Of a DNA stretch of 34,928 bases, positions 1 to 9,285 are shown piece by piece. The notes under the pieces are model-generated. The model had not been told where the DNA came from, ran no database searches, and worked only from the letters and a program-made list of their open reading frames with translations. The position numbers and the translations under genes were made by a program. The stretch comes from Candidatus Paraburkholderia calva. GTDB taxonomy: Bacteria > Pseudomonadota > Gammaproteobacteria > Burkholderiales > Burkholderiaceae. The stretch covers positions 1 through 34,928 of the forward strand of contig LFLF01000028.1 in the NCBI GenBank assembly GCA_001184395.1. Reading direction: 5' to 3'. The first letter of the stretch is position 1, and each line of letters opens with the position of its first letter.

Positions 1-168
1 ACGACCGTTGCCGTGTTTCGGGTAATAGGGTTCGGTTACCGCACACAGTTCGGTCCACGGAACGATCGTGTTTATCGTGTCAAGCAACTCGTCGCGTCGC
101 GTGCGCTTGCGGCAAGTCTCGAACCCCGCACCTTGATCCGCGGCCATCGCCAGCGTCTGCTACTTCAT
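1..168 (-). pseudogene. IS5-family transposase, N-terminal fragment with a stop at codon 3
   Basis: Reading the minus strand from an ATG at 168 gives M-K-stop-Q-T-L-A-M-A-A-D-Q-G, then a run containing RKRTRRDELLDTI, VPWTELCAV and EPYYPKHGNGR. This is the conserved start of IS5-family transposases common in Burkholderia. The third codon is TAG (162-160) where CAG (Gln) is expected, a single C-to-T change. Translation could still restart at the ATG at 147. The remainder, with the DDE catalytic domain, lies beyond the left edge, so whether the element is otherwise active cannot be judged. The family call is confident; the exact IS name is not. Confidence 0.8.
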
Positions 169-245
169 CGTCGTTTGCCTTTCTCCTTGCACGTGCGCTC
201 TATAACATCTGACAAGCACTAATGGTGGACTTAATCAGCATTGCC
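1..245 (-). mobile_element. Right-hand portion of an IS5-family insertion sequence
   Basis: The transposase fragment at 1-168 is followed by about 75 bases without a gene, ending at GGCAATGCTGATTAAGT (read on the minus strand from 245). That run looks like an IS terminal inverted repeat. It abuts CTAG at 246-249, and IS5-group elements are known to insert at and duplicate YTAR (CTAG-type) sites. The boundary at 245/246 is inference, because the other end of the element is outside the window and cannot be compared. Confidence 0.55.
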
Positions 246-389
246 CTAGTCCCAAGGATCAAGCTTTTATGCTTTGTTGCAATGTTAAACTGCAACCTCA
301 TACGAAGCGCATCCATGAGACAAAAAACATCGTTGCAGGCGGCGAAACGCTGATATACCGCGCGACGCCGCTAACAGGAAAAATGGGCC

Positions 390-980
390 ATGCGCCTTGC
401 ACGTCGAATCGTGAGTTCGGGTTGTCGTGTCATGTTCGCGTTCGGCGTCGTCGGAGGGGCAGCGCTTCTGGCAAATGCGCGCGACGCGGCCGCCGACCCC
501 GCCTTCACGGTTTCGAGCATCGATCTCGCGCCCGGCAAGGGCATCGACGGCGATCTCCTCTTCGACGATTCCGACTGCAAGGGCGGCAACCGCTCCCCTC
601 AATTCTCATGGCGCGGCGCGCCCGAGAACAGGGGCAGCTTCGCCATCACCATCTTCGATCCCGATGCGCCCGGACGCGGCTGGTATCATTAGGCGGTCGC
701 CGGCATTCCGGTCGGCGTCACGCATCTGGCGAGTAACGCGAGCGCGTCCGGCGCATTGCGCAAGATCAGCGCCGTGCAAGCCCGCAACGACTGGGACACC
801 GACGGTTATGGCGGCCCCTGCCCGTTGCTCGGTAAACCGCATCGGTACGTGGTCACGGTGTACGCGCCCGGCACCGACGACCTGCGCTTGCGCCATAGCA
901 CGCCCGCGCTCATGTTCGAACACGAAATCCGTACCGTGACCATCGCGAGCGCCCAGCTGACCTTCACCTACGGGCGATAA
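390..980 (+). pseudogene. YbhB/YbcL-type PEBP (Raf kinase inhibitor-like) protein, nonsense-interrupted
   Basis: The product is a periplasmic phosphatidylethanolamine-binding-like protein with a signal peptide (hydrophobic stretch near residues 14-30, ending ANARDAAADP). Family motifs are FTIFDPDAP-like (AITIFDPDAPGRGWYH), YGGPCPLLGKPHRY and the C-terminal FTYGR. Exactly after GWYH, codon 690-692 is TAG where family members have Trp, and the same frame then continues AVAGIPVG to the natural end. One TGG-to-TAG change therefore explains the defect, with no frameshift. The C-terminal half also departs from the usual sequence near the end, which fits relaxed selection. Its biological role is poorly known in the family. 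Confidence 0.85.
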
Positions 981-1210
981 ACCGCGCACCGAGGCGCGCC
1001 GATCCCCGGGATTGTTTCGCCCGAGCGTGCGCTTGCGCCGGTAGTCCGCAATCTGGCTTTGCTAGTGGCCTGATCTGTGAACGGGCAATCATCGGCCGCT
1101 CACCCACGATTCGAAGCGAGTCCATCGCGCGTCTGTCTCTGCATTTCGTGCTCCCGTCGGCAATGCCGGGCCGCGTCGTCGGCGCGCATGGCCGCCAAAG
1201 AAGGAACGCC

Positions 1211-1806
1211 ATGCCGAACATCATCATCCGTCTACCACAGCGGCTACGGCCATACGAAACGCGTCGCCGAAGCCCGTGCTGGCGGGCGCGAACGAAACCG
1301 GCGCGACCGCCCGGCTGCTGCCCGTCGGGGAGATCGACGACGACGCCTGGGCCGAACTGGACGCCGCCGACGCCATCGTCTTCGGTGCGCCGACCTACAT
1401 GGGCAGACCGTCCGCCGACTTCAAGAATCGCCGACGCCAGTTCGCGACCGTGGCTCGCGCAAAAGTGGAAGGACAAGATCGCGGCGTGCTTCACCAATTC
1501 GGCGCACATGAACGGCGACCAATTCCTCACCATCTCATACTTCGTCACGCTGGCGATGCAGCACGGCATGATCTGGGGGGTGCGGGCATGATGCCGTCGA
1601 ACACGAAGGCCGCGACGCGCAACGACCTGAACTTCGTCGGCGGCTTCACGGGACTGCTCACGCAATCTCCCGCCGATGCATCGCCTGAGGAAGCGCTGCC
1701 GCCCGGCGACCTGGAAACCGCCCGCGCGTTCGGCGCGCGCATCGCCACCATGACGGGCGCGCTGGTCGGTGGCGCAGCCCGCCTGAGCACGCGGCCCGGC
1801 ATCTGA
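1211..1806 (+). pseudogene. Flavodoxin-like NAD(P)H oxidoreductase (WrbA-type fold), multiply frameshifted
   Basis: A ribosome site (AAAGAAGGA) precedes ATG 1211. Reading across frames restores MPNIII, VYHSGYGHTKRVAEA (FMN-phosphate loop), LAGANETGATARLLPVGEID, AIVFGAPTYMGRPSADFK, KWKDKIAACFTNSAHMNGDQ, and a C-terminus ending RLSTRPGI. At least four frame changes are needed: near 1227, 1275, 1430 and 1576, the last in a run of six G. These are the flavodoxin-fold motifs of small FMN-dependent quinone or disulfide reductases. No frame encodes a folded protein, so the gene is dead. The exact substrate class is unknown. Confidence 0.85.
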
Positions 1807-1902
1807 CCGAAGCGCGGACATCAAGCCGTCTCGAAATCGCCTTAGAATGTCGATTTTGTGGCAGGCGCACGCGCGCCTGCGCCCCGAACCAGCGAGATCA
1901 AG

Positions 1903-2856
1903 ATGACCATGAAAGTATTTGTCGACGGACAGGAAGGCACCACCGGCCTGAGAATTTTCGAATACCTGTCGGAGCGACGTGACATCGAAGTGCTGCGCAT
2001 CGAAGAGGCGAAGCCGAAAGACATCGAGGAACGCCGGCGGCTCATTAATAAATCGGACGTGACGTTCCTGTGTCTGCCCGACGTTGCGTCGCACGAATCC
2101 GTGTCGCTCGTGGCACCGGACAACCAGCGCACGGTCATGATCGACGCCAGCACGGCATTCCGCACCGACGATTCCTGGGCCTACGGCCTGCCGGAACTCA
2201 CGCGCGCGCAACGCGAACGGCTGCGCACGGCCAAGCGCATCGCGGTGCCGGGATGCCACGCGTCCGCGTTCATGCTGTCGCTGAAGCCGCTCGTCGCGGG
2301 CGGCCTCGTGCCGGCCGAGTTCGACTCGCACGCATACTCCATCACCGGCTACAGCGGCGGCGGCAAGAAAATGATCGCGGAATACGAAGCCGGCGGCGAT
2401 CCGCGTCTGGCCGGCCCGCGCGCCTACGGGCTGGGTCTGACGCACAAGCATCTGCCGGAAATGGCGGCGCACACGGGCCTGAAGCGCACGCCCATCTTCA
2501 CGCCGATCGTCGGACCGTTCCTGAAGGGTCTCGCGGTGACGACGTATTTCTCGCCCGATCAACTCACGCGCAAGACCAAGCCGCAGGACGTACGCGACAT
2601 GCTCGCCGAGTACTACAATAACGAGCCGTTCATCCGCGTGATGCCGTTCGACGCCGAAAGCAATCTCGAAGCCGGCTTCTTCGACGTACAGGCGTGCAAC
2701 GACACCAACCGTGTCGATATCTTCGTGTTCGGCAACGATAAGCGCTTCGTGACCGTCGCACGTCTGGACAATCTGGGCAAGGGCGCGTCGGGTGCGGCGA
2801 TCCAGTGTATGAACCTTGCAATCGGCGCGAACGAAGAAGCAGGCCTCGCGCGCTGA
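1903..2856 (+). CDS. argC: N-acetyl-gamma-glutamyl-phosphate reductase (short ArgC type)
   Basis: This enzyme reduces N-acetylglutamyl-5-phosphate with NADPH to the semialdehyde, the third step of arginine synthesis, in the cytoplasm. The 317-residue product begins [20 protein letters not shown] (nucleotide-binding start), has the catalytic-cysteine motif [11 protein letters not shown] near residue 115, the [10 protein letters not shown] substrate loop and [11 protein letters not shown]. It belongs to the shorter of the two ArgC families. ATG 1903 was chosen because it matches the family start; a second ATG at 1909 is possible, and the ribosome site is weak. It is followed by a strong terminator, so it is probably transcribed alone or as a last gene. 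It is fully intact between decayed neighbours. Confidence 0.95.
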   Translation: MTMKVFVDGQEGTTGLRIFEYLSERRDIEVLRIEEAKPKDIEERRRLINKSDVTFLCLPDVASHESVSLVAPDNQRTVMIDASTAFRTDDSWAYGLPELTRAQRERLRTAKRIAVPGCHASAFMLSLKPLVAGGLVPAEFDSHAYSITGYSGGGKKMIAEYEAGGDPRLAGPRAYGLGLTHKHLPEMAAHTGLKRTPIFTPIVGPFLKGLAVTTYFSPDQLTRKTKPQDVRDMLAEYYNNEPFIRVMPFDAESNLEAGFFDVQACNDTNRVDIFVFGNDKRFVTVARLDNLGKGASGAAIQCMNLAIGANEEAGLAR

Positions 2857-2880
2857 AGCAGCCGGCATCTCCGGAAACAG

Positions 2881-2908
2881 AAAGGCCGACGTTCGTGTCG
2901 GCTTTTTT
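2881..2908 (+). terminator. Rho-independent terminator of argC
   Basis: The stem GCCGAC (2885-2890) pairs with GTCGGC (2897-2902) around a six-base loop and is followed by TTTTTT (2903-2908). It lies 25 bases after the argC stop and is preceded by AAA, so it may also work weakly in the other direction. Confidence 0.85.
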
Positions 2909-2944
2909 CGCCTGAAGAGATGTACGAAGCAGAAAACGCGGACG

Positions 2945-3003
2945 AAAAAAGCCCGCCTAGGTTGGCGGGCTGAATCCATATCAGTGGAGACATGGAGGAT
3001 ACA
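2945..3003 (-). ncRNA. Candidate small RNA (about 59 nt) with anti-Shine-Dalgarno loop
   Basis: On the minus strand a strong promoter (see 3010-3038) predicts a start near 3003. The transcript would run through two hairpins. The first pairs UCCAU with AUGGA (plus-strand 2992-2996 and 2975-2979) around a 12-base loop containing GUCUCC. The second is a terminator with stem GCCCGCC/GGCGGGC (2951-2957, 2964-2970) and a U run from 2950 to 2945. No coding frame fits. The UCCUCC/GUCUCC runs are complementary to GGAG-type ribosome sites, a design known from several proteobacterial small-RNA families. Function and expression are inferred. Confidence 0.6.
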
Positions 3004-3009
3004 AGAACC

Positions 3010-3038
3010 ACTATACCGAATTGCTTGGTGCGACGCAA
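3010..3038 (-). promoter_or_regulatory. Sigma70-type promoter for the candidate small RNA
   Basis: Read on the minus strand, TTGCGT (3038-3033) is the -35 element, then 17 bases, then TATAGT (3015-3010) as the -10 element. The spacing is ideal and each hexamer is a close match to TTGACA/TATAAT. A terminator sits about 60 bases downstream with no gene between. This promoter lies just beyond the stop codon of the response regulator pseudogene (3078). Confidence 0.65.
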
Positions 3039-3077
3039 CATTCTGGTATACCGCTGTGGTAACGATATCACACGTGC

Positions 3078-3439
3078 TCAGGGCTGCATCATCGAGAGGA
3101 TGAACAAGAGCTGATCGGCGGAGATGGATTTGACCAGATGCACATCAAATCTGGCATCATGCGTCATTTCGCGATGCTGCGGCTGGCCCAGCCCGTCAGT
3201 GCGGCCAGGAGCATCTCCTTGCCACGTGGCAAGGCGCGCAGCGCGCGAGCAGCGGCGAGGCCGTCGACCAGCGGCATGCCGAAATCGAGAATCACGACAT
3301 CGGGAGAAAACTGCGCCGCCACTTCCACGGCGCGCGCGCCGTTCGCGGCCTGCGCCACTTCGTGACCCATGCCGGTCAACAGATTAGCGAGTCCGGCAAG
3401 CGCGTCGTCATCGTCGGCTATCAAGATGCGCTTAGTCAC
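3078..3439 (-). pseudogene. Single-domain response regulator (receiver domain), frameshifted near the C-terminus
   Basis: The start MTKRILIADDDDALAGLANLL carries the acidic pocket, and DVVILDFGMPLVDG holds the phosphorylated Asp. After LLAALTGWA the frame is lost near 3190: one missing base in a C run changes the expected Q-P-Q-H-R-E to S-R-S-I-A-K and stops. In the restored frame the protein continues with EMTHDARFDVHLVKSISADQ and ends FILSMMQP at 3078. The essential Lys (HLVKS) is therefore not translated. It sits 7 bases downstream of the secreted protein gene at 3447-3881, probably in one transcript. Confidence 0.85.
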
Positions 3440-3446
3440 GATGGCC

Positions 3447-3881
3447 TCAATGAGATCCGAATATCTCGAGCTTCAGCTTGTTCTGCCCCGCCTGCGACGC
3501 CGCGATCTCCATGCGTGCGCCGCGCGCGCCGAGATAGAAATGCTGCCGCGCGGCCGAGTTTTGATCGTGGGTCGCGTCGGGAAGACAGGACGCGATATCC
3601 GCGGCGACGGTTTGCAGCGCGTCCGCGCTCGCTCCGCCGTGCGGTGTCCAGGTGCAGCGATAGTGGGTCTGCGATGCCGCGCATTTCGCGTCGTCGCCAT
3701 AGGAACGGGCGAGGGCGCGTCCGTCGAAGCCGGTCAACGACGAGAAATTCGGCGCCGCCGACACGATGCGCTTCAACGCATCGCAAGGGCTCGGCGTGTC
3801 GTCGGCGCGCGCGGGCGCTGACGCGATACCGCAACCGCAACAGATCGCGGCGAGCACGAGGCAGTGGCACATCGAAGGCAT
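3447..3881 (-). CDS. Secreted protein of unknown function
   Basis: The 144-residue product starts MPSMCHCLVLAAICCGCGIA and has a signal peptide probably cleaved after APARA. The mature part holds a few cysteines (PCDALKRI, KCAASQ, YRCTW, SCLPD) that could form disulfides, and an aromatic C-terminus HFYLGARGARMEI. ATG 3881 was chosen because GAAAGGAG precedes it by a few bases; an in-frame ATG ten codons upstream lacks such a site. It is intact and leads an apparent two-gene transcript with the broken response regulator. I do not recognise a family. Confidence 0.7.
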   Translation of the reverse strand: MPSMCHCLVLAAICCGCGIASAPARADDTPSPCDALKRIVSAAPNFSSLTGFDGRALARSYGDDAKCAASQTHYRCTWTPHGGASADALQTVAADIASCLPDATHDQNSAARQHFYLGARGARMEIAASQAGQNKLKLEIFGSH

Positions 3882-4043
3882 GAACGTCTCCTTTCCGGCG
3901 TTTTTTCTCATAACGAACTGCTCGACGACAACTATGCATCTACTGAGTTCGCACGTATGTTCGGAACCGAATGCTTGGATGCGATCGGAAGTAAGCGATG
4001 CTCCCGTTTTCTCAGACGTTTCGTGCGCGAAATCGTCGAAGAG

Positions 4044-4910
4044 TCACTGTCCCGCGCGGCGCGCCGCGAGCTGTCCGAGCACGGCGAAGTCCTTCTCGCC
4101 GTCGTCGTGCGCGAGCGCATCGACAAAGTTGTCCCGCACGACGCTCGCGACGGGCAGCGGTACGTTGACCCCATCGCCAGCGGCGATGGCGAGGCGCACG
4201 TCCTTGAGGCCGCGCCTTGAACAGCGGGGTTTGTAGCGGCGCTCAGAAATCATCTTGCCGTAGCCCCTGATACACACCCCGGCCCGGGAAAGAGCGAATT
4301 CGTGATCACGTCGAGCAGCGTTTGCGCCGGCATGCCATGGCCGTTCACGAGCGTCGCCGCCTCGCCGAAGGCCTCGATCGCCGATGCCAGCATGAAGTTC
4401 GCCGCGAGTTTGAACGCATTCGCGTGTTGCGGATCGCGGCCGACGCGCCAGGTCTTCTGGCCGAGCGCATCGAACACCGGCTGCACGCGGTCGATGTCGG
4501 CATCCGCCCGCCGCGAGAATGTTCAGCTTGCCCGCGGCCGCGACATCGGGCCGGCCAAGCACGGGCGCGGCGACATACGCGACACCGTGCTGCTTGTACA
4601 ACTCGGCCAACTCGACGGCAAGCGCAACCGAAATGGTCGCCATGTTCACGTGCACGAGTCCTTTCGGCGCGTGCAGCAGCGTGCCGTCGACGGGCACCGA
4701 ACGCAGTGCATTGTCGTCCGCGAGCATAGAGAACGCGGCGTCGCCGAAAAAGGCCTGCTCTGACGTATCGACCACCGCCGCGCCCTGCTCCGCCATCGCG
4801 CACGTCTTGTCGCGCGACCGGTTCCATACGCGCACAGTGTGACCCGCTTTCAGCGCGTTGATCGCCATTGCGCTGCCCATCTCGCCCAAACCGATGAATC
4901 CGATATCCAT
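4044..4910 (-). pseudogene. 3-hydroxyisobutyrate/beta-hydroxyacid dehydrogenase family protein, frameshifted
   Basis: Minus-strand reading from ATG 4910 gives MDIGFIGLGEMGSAMAINAL, the classic NAD(P)-binding GxGxMG start, then VHVNMATISVALAVEL and APVLGRPDVAAAGKLNIL. The frame shifts near 4500, continues as QPVFDALGQKTWRVG and AFKLAANFMLASAIEAFGEA (the catalytic Lys helix), shifts again near 4265 to YGKMISERRYKP, and carries compensating small indels near 4215 before ending AARRAGQ. Such enzymes oxidise short beta-hydroxyacids or reduce semialdehydes; the substrate here cannot be told. It is divergent from the Mut7-C gene. Confidence 0.85.
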
Positions 4911-4959
4911 GTTCGTCGCTCCTTGCGTGGCTGCTGCGCGACCGATGCGAGACTGCCGC

Positions 4960-5664
4960 ATGGTCAAGGCGCGTTTTCTTTTCCATTGAGAATGGAACGA
5001 TTTTCTCGCTCGGCCACAGCGCGGATGCATGTTCGCGTGCCCCTGTCCGGACGGTTCGTCTGCAAAGCACATGATCGAGGCGCTCGGCGTGCCGCACACG
5101 GAAGTCGCGCTGGTCGTGCGTAATGGCCGTCCCGCTGGTTTCGACGCGCGCATCCAGCCCGACGATGTGATCGAGGCGTATCCCGCGCGGCATCTGCCGC
5201 CGGGCATGGAGCACGGTGCGTTGCTGCTGCGTCCGCCCTTGCCGGCGAGCGACCTGCGCTTCATCGCCGATGCGCATCTCGGCGCGCTCGCGCAATTGCT
5301 GCGGCTTGTGGGCTTCGATACGCGCTTCGACAACAACTTCGCGGATGACGAAATCGAGCGGCTCGCCGGAGAGGAGGCGCGCATCGTCCTGACGCGCGAC
5401 CGCGAATTGCTCAAGTGCCGCACGCTGCTGCGCGGCTATTACGTGCGCGCATTGCAAGCCGATGGGCAGTATCGCGAGGTCACCGAACGGCTCGATCTCG
5501 CGCCGTGCGTGCGCGCCTTTCGCCTGTGCCTGATGTACAACGCGCTGCGGCCCGCGAGTCTCGACGAAATCGACGGCCGCGTGCCCGAAGGCGTGCGCGA
5601 GCGCCATACGCGCTTCGTCACCTGCGATATCTGCCACCGTGTGTTCTGGGAAGGCTCGCACTAG
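4960..5664 (+). pseudogene. Mut7-C RNase-domain protein with N-terminal ubiquitin-like domain, nonsense at codon 10
   Basis: The natural start is ATG 4960 (M-V-K-A-R-F-L-F-H), then TGA at 4987-4989 where CGA (Arg) fits, then EWNDFLARPQRG. The rest is open: ubiquitin-like part to about residue 90 (HMIEALGVPHTEVALVV), then the PIN-like Mut7-C domain (FIADAHLGALAQLLRLVGFD, IVLTRDRELLK) and a C-terminal zinc ribbon ending CDICHRVFWEGSH. The first zinc pair reads CLMY instead of CLMC (TAC at 5536-5538). Restart at ATG 5029 could give a shortened product, but zinc binding would still be damaged. Confidence 0.8.
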
Positions 5665-5765
5665 AAGCGCATGCGCGAACGAATCGACAGTCTCGCCTAA
5701 GCGCTTACGTACAATACGGCCCCTGGCAATCCATCGTCGTCAATTTCGCTGCAACGGAGCATCGC

Positions 5766-6032
5766 GTGAACAAATTTCAACTGGAACAGAACAAGGCATT
5801 CAAGCTTGCCAACGACCTGAAGCAAGGCGGTGCGGCAAAACTCGGCGTCGCGGGTCAAGCAAAGGTGAACCGGCGCGAACAGCGCAAGCTCGACCAGGTG
5901 AAAGGCCTCGTGCCGTTCGCGTGCAAGCTGGATGAGAAGCTCGTCGCGCAACTGAAGGCGTTCGCCGAAGCAACGAAGGCGGAATGATGGAAGTGTTGGC
6001 GGAGTTGCTGGTGAAAGCGGGCCTGGGCGTTG
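5766..6032 (+). pseudogene. Small conserved basic/coiled protein, frameshifted near its end
   Basis: A GTG start at 5766 gives MNKFQLEQNKAFKLANDLKQ, then LGVAGQAKVNRREQRKLDQ and GLVPFACKLDEKLVAQ. The frame stops at TGA 5985-5987, but the next frame continues MMEVLAELLVKAGLG, which completes the helical C-terminus; one A appears to be missing from GAAATGATG. The restored end then lacks an obvious stop near 6032. The protein is short, charged and probably helical; similar small proteins occur across Burkholderia without assigned function. The truncated 73-residue product could still be made. Confidence 0.6.
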
Positions 6033-6252
6033 AACGCTTCCCCTCCTTTTCAATCGCTAGAAAGCGCGTCTCGCCGGCCGGTCCGGCGAAAGGCTCGAAG
6101 CCGGCCTTGAACATCACCGTGCGCTCGCTTCCGCGCCGCGCACGTGCATCTTTATTTCGCCGCTCATCGGCAGATATCGAGCGTGCTCCATGCGCGTTCG
6201 GCGCTGAACTTGCCCCTTCCGATGACTTCCACGTCGATCCGGCTCGATGGAA

Positions 6253-7603
6253 TCAGACGCGTGCTTCGTCGACATCGACGTCCGCGTGACGCGTCGCGGG
6301 AATGCAGGCTACCGCGATCAGCGAGAGCACGAGTCCGGCCATCACGTAAAAGGTCGGCGCGAGTTGCGAACCGGTCACGCGGATCAGCCACGTCACGATG
6401 AACTGCCCGAAACCGCCGAAGATCACCACCGCGATGTTGTACGCGAGCGAAAGCCCGGTCGAGCGCACGTGTGCGGGAAACAGTTCCGCGACCAGCGCGC
6501 CGAACGGACCGTAGTAGCCCGACAGCGCAATCGACAAAACTGCCTGTACGACGATCAGCCGCATCACGCTGGGCTCGGCCGCAAACCACGCGAACAGCGG
6601 ATAGATCACGACGAGCATGATCAGCAGCGACCACATCACCACAGCCCCTTGCGCCCGATGCGATCCGACCACGCACCCGCCACCGGCGAGAGCACCGTCA
6701 GCAGCAGATTGCCGACGATCAGCGCCGTGAACGACTGCCCGAACGGCAGCTTCAGTTGGCGCGTGGCGAAGGTCGGCAGATACGCGATCAACACATAGAC
6801 GTCACCGTCAGCGCGATCACGGAACCGAGACCGCACAGCACTTCGCGGCCGTGTCCGCGGAACACTTCGCCGAGCGTCGCGCGACGCGAGGTCCTTTGTG
6901 CGTGCAGGAACGCTTCGGTATCGAGCATGTTGTGGCGAATACACAGCCCGACCGGCCCGATGATCAAGCCGAGGATGAACGGCACGCGCCATCCTACGAT
7001 TCGAGCGATGCCGGCGACAAGCCACGCGAGATCGCCGTGCCGACCACCGCGCCGAGCAGCAACGACGCGGCCTGACTCGCCATCTGGAAGCTGCCGTAGT
7101 CGCCACACCTGGAGAACGGCGCGGCTTCGATCAGCAACGCAGTGTCACTGCCGAATTCGCCGCCGGCGGAAAAGCCCTGCAGCAGCCGCGCAAACACGAT
7201 CAGCAAGGGCGTGCCCGATACCGATGGCGGAATACGGCGGCGCGATCGCGAGTATCAGGATGCCGGCCGTCGCAATGACGAGCGACAGCGCCGCCTTGTG
7301 CCTCGCGCGATCCGCGTACAGCCCGAGCACGATGCCGCCGACCGGCCGCATCACGAAGGCCACGCCGAAAATCGCCGTGGTCAGCAAAATGGAGGAGTAC
7401 TCGTTCTCGCCCGGAAAGAACAAGTGGGCGATGACCACCGTCATGAAACCGAACACGGTGAAGTCGTACCACTCGAGCGCGTTGCCGATCACGGCCGCGG
7501 TTACGGCGCCCGCATTCAATGGTCTGCCCTGCCATACGATCCCCTCGTGCGTTGAGTTTCGCGCCACGGGCGCGGGCCCTGAGGCTTTATCGTCTTTTTT
7601 CAC
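6253..7603 (-). pseudogene. MFS metabolite:H+ symporter (MHS family, ProP/citrate-symporter type), multiply frameshifted
   Basis: Pieces in three minus-strand frames make one 12-helix transporter. They include AVIGNALEWYDFTVFGFM (helix 1 signature of the MHS family), FGVAFVMRPVGGIVLGLYADR, GFSAGGEFGSDTALLIEAAP, GWRVPFILGLIIGPVGL, AYLPTFATRQLKLP, VAGAWSDRIGRKGLW and a C-terminal part from YPLFAWFAAEPS to DVDVDEARV. Frame changes lie near 7216, 7020, 6800 and 6645. The likely start is GTG 7603, inside an inverted repeat. Relatives move organic acids, proline/betaine or dicarboxylates with protons; the substrate is not predictable. Confidence 0.85.
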
Positions 7604-7621
7604 TAGGCAAGTGAAAAAGAC
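7592..7621. promoter_or_regulatory. Inverted repeat over the start codon of the MFS symporter gene
   Basis: GTCTTTTTTCACT (7592-7604) and AGTGAAAAAGAC (7610-7621) are complementary arms separated by AGGCA. The repeat covers the presumed GTG start (7603) of the minus-strand symporter gene. It could be an operator or an mRNA hairpin hiding the start; there is no T run placed to make it a normal terminator of a neighbouring gene. Confidence 0.5.
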
Positions 7622-7662
7622 TGTGCGATACAGGATCAAGCAACCAAAATCGACAACGCATA

Positions 7663-7697
7663 CAAAAGCGCGCCGGGTCTTGCGACCGGGCGCGCTT
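7663..7697 (-). terminator. Rho-independent terminator of the HiPIP gene
   Basis: On the minus strand GCGCGCCCGGTC pairs with GACCCGGCGCGC (7666-7677 and 7684-7695 on the plus strand, one mismatch) around a short loop and is followed by TTTTGTAT. It lies about 50 bases after the HiPIP stop. Confidence 0.7.
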
Positions 7698-7743
7698 TCC
7701 GATGCTGTCCTGACAATACGGCGAGGCTGATGCCTTCTTCCGT

Positions 7744-8057
7744 TTATGCCTTCTTCACGTACGCGCTGCGCCAACCCTTCGATGCGACTTGCTTGCTGCT
7801 GAACATCGGGCACGGCGCAAACGCATCGGACGGCTTGCCGTGATAGAACTGGCAATTGCCGCAGTCCTGACCGGCGGCGTATTTCGCGTACTTGGCCTTT
7901 CCACCTTGCTCGCGTCTTCTTTGTAGCCGAGCGCTTGCGCGGTGGGATCGCTTTCGGTGACCTTCGGTGCCTCGGCGAATGCGACCTGGGAGCCGAGCGC
8001 GAACGTCGAGGCAACGCCCACGCTGGTCATGAAAAACGTGCGACGAGATGTCTTCAC
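7744..8057 (-). pseudogene. High-potential iron-sulfur protein (HiPIP), frameshifted and missing a cluster cysteine
   Basis: The GTG start at 8057 opens MKTSRRTFFMTSVGVAS, a twin-arginine (Tat) signal as expected for HiPIPs, cleaved after QVAFA. The frame is lost near 7905 after YKEDASKVE and resumes as KAKYAKYAAGQDCGNCQF, then APCPMFSSKQVASKGWRSAY. The family holds a 4Fe-4S cluster with four cysteines. Three are visible, but the last (usually GWCSAY) is CGC, Arg, at 7770-7768. So the gene has both a frameshift and a lost ligand. HiPIPs carry electrons in the periplasm. Confidence 0.88.
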
Positions 8058-8231
8058 GGTAACTCACTCTATGTTGATTGGGGGATACGCCGTTCTTGGC
8101 GACGACGATGTCCCGAGCATAGCAACGGCAGAGCAAGTGGATGAAGCCAAATGTTAGAGATAAGTGATCGCGGAAAGTCGCGTGTAAGCTGAGCTATGGT
8201 TTGTCCAATACCTCATCGCCTCAAGTCCGCA

Positions 8232-9285
8232 TCAGCTCCGCGTCATGTCGGCGACGCGCTCCGCAATCGGCAGCGATGCGGTTAGTCCCGGCGACTCCAT
8301 GCCGAACAAATTCACGAGTCCCGGCATGCCGTGCGCGGATTTGCCCTGAATCATGAAATCGGTGGCGGCCTGGACCGGACCGGAGAGCTTCGGCCGAATG
8401 CCGGCATACGCGGGTTGCAATTCATCGTCAGGAAGACCGGGCCAGTACGCGCGGGTTGCCCCATAGAACGACTCCGCGCGATGCGGGTCATCGTAGTTCA
8501 GCGACTGCACCCATTCGACGTCCGGACCGAACTTCGCCTGACCGCCTAGATCGATGGTCAGATGCACGCCGAGACCGGCTTCGTTGGGGCATCGGATAAA
8601 TCAGGCGTTCGAACGGCGCGCGTCCGCTTACGCTGAAGTAGTTGCCCTTGGCGAAGTACAGCGGCGAAACGTGGCGCTCGTCGAGTCCTCGGATGTTGCG
8701 CGCGATCTCGTTCGCATGCAGCCCCGCGCTGTTGATCAGATATGACGCCTTGAAGCGTGCCGGCGCATCGATCGATGCGACCGGCGTATGGAATACGACC
8801 GGCGCGCCGTGATGCTCCGCCTCACCCTGCAGCGCGAGCATGTACTGGTGACTATCGACAATGCCCGTCACCGGTTCACCGGTAACCACACTGCCTCGAC
8901 GCATTCGAGCTGCGGCTCCATTTCCTTCGCCTGCGCGCCGCTGATACGCGTCAGTCCTTCCACGCGGTTCTCGGTACCCTTTTGCTGGATCGCCACGAGT
9001 TGCGGAATCTGGTTGCGCGCCGTGGCGACCAGCAACTTGCCGCATTGCCGGTGCGGCACGCCGTGCGCCTGACAGAAGTCGTAGAGCATGTGGCGGCCGC
9101 GCACGCAGAGTTCGGCCTTGAGCGAGCCTCGCGGATAGTAGATGCCCGCGTGGATCACTTCGCAGTTGCGCGAGCTGGTGCCAATGCCGATGGCTTCGCC
9201 CGCCTCAAGCACCATGACTTCGCGCCCGCGCGATGGCGAGCCCGACGACACCCGCCCCGATGACTACGCATTCGATCCGATCCAT
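8232..9285 (-). pseudogene. FAD-dependent (DAO-fold) oxidoreductase, L-2-hydroxyglutarate-oxidase-like, multiply disrupted
   Basis: The start MDRIECVVIGAGVVGLAIAR is a dinucleotide-binding GxGxxG motif. A short deletion near 9232 shifts the frame into GREVMVLEAGEAIGIGTSSR and HAGIYYPRGSLKAELC. A second shift near 8880 leads to GIVDSHQYMLALQGEAEHHG and YLINSAGLHANEIARNI, and a third near 8590 leads to [20 protein letters not shown] and the end [10 protein letters not shown]. The order of motifs matches NAD(P)/FAD-dependent oxidases of the L-2-hydroxyglutarate oxidase (LhgO) type. The true substrate is uncertain; the coding sequence is clearly dead. Confidence 0.85.

Noticed and set aside
964-2979. 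671-codon open frame on the minus strand across argC and the flavodoxin pseudogene
   Set aside because: It has no family-like content, is Arg/Ala/His-rich as expected of an antisense frame in GC-rich DNA, and lies opposite argC.
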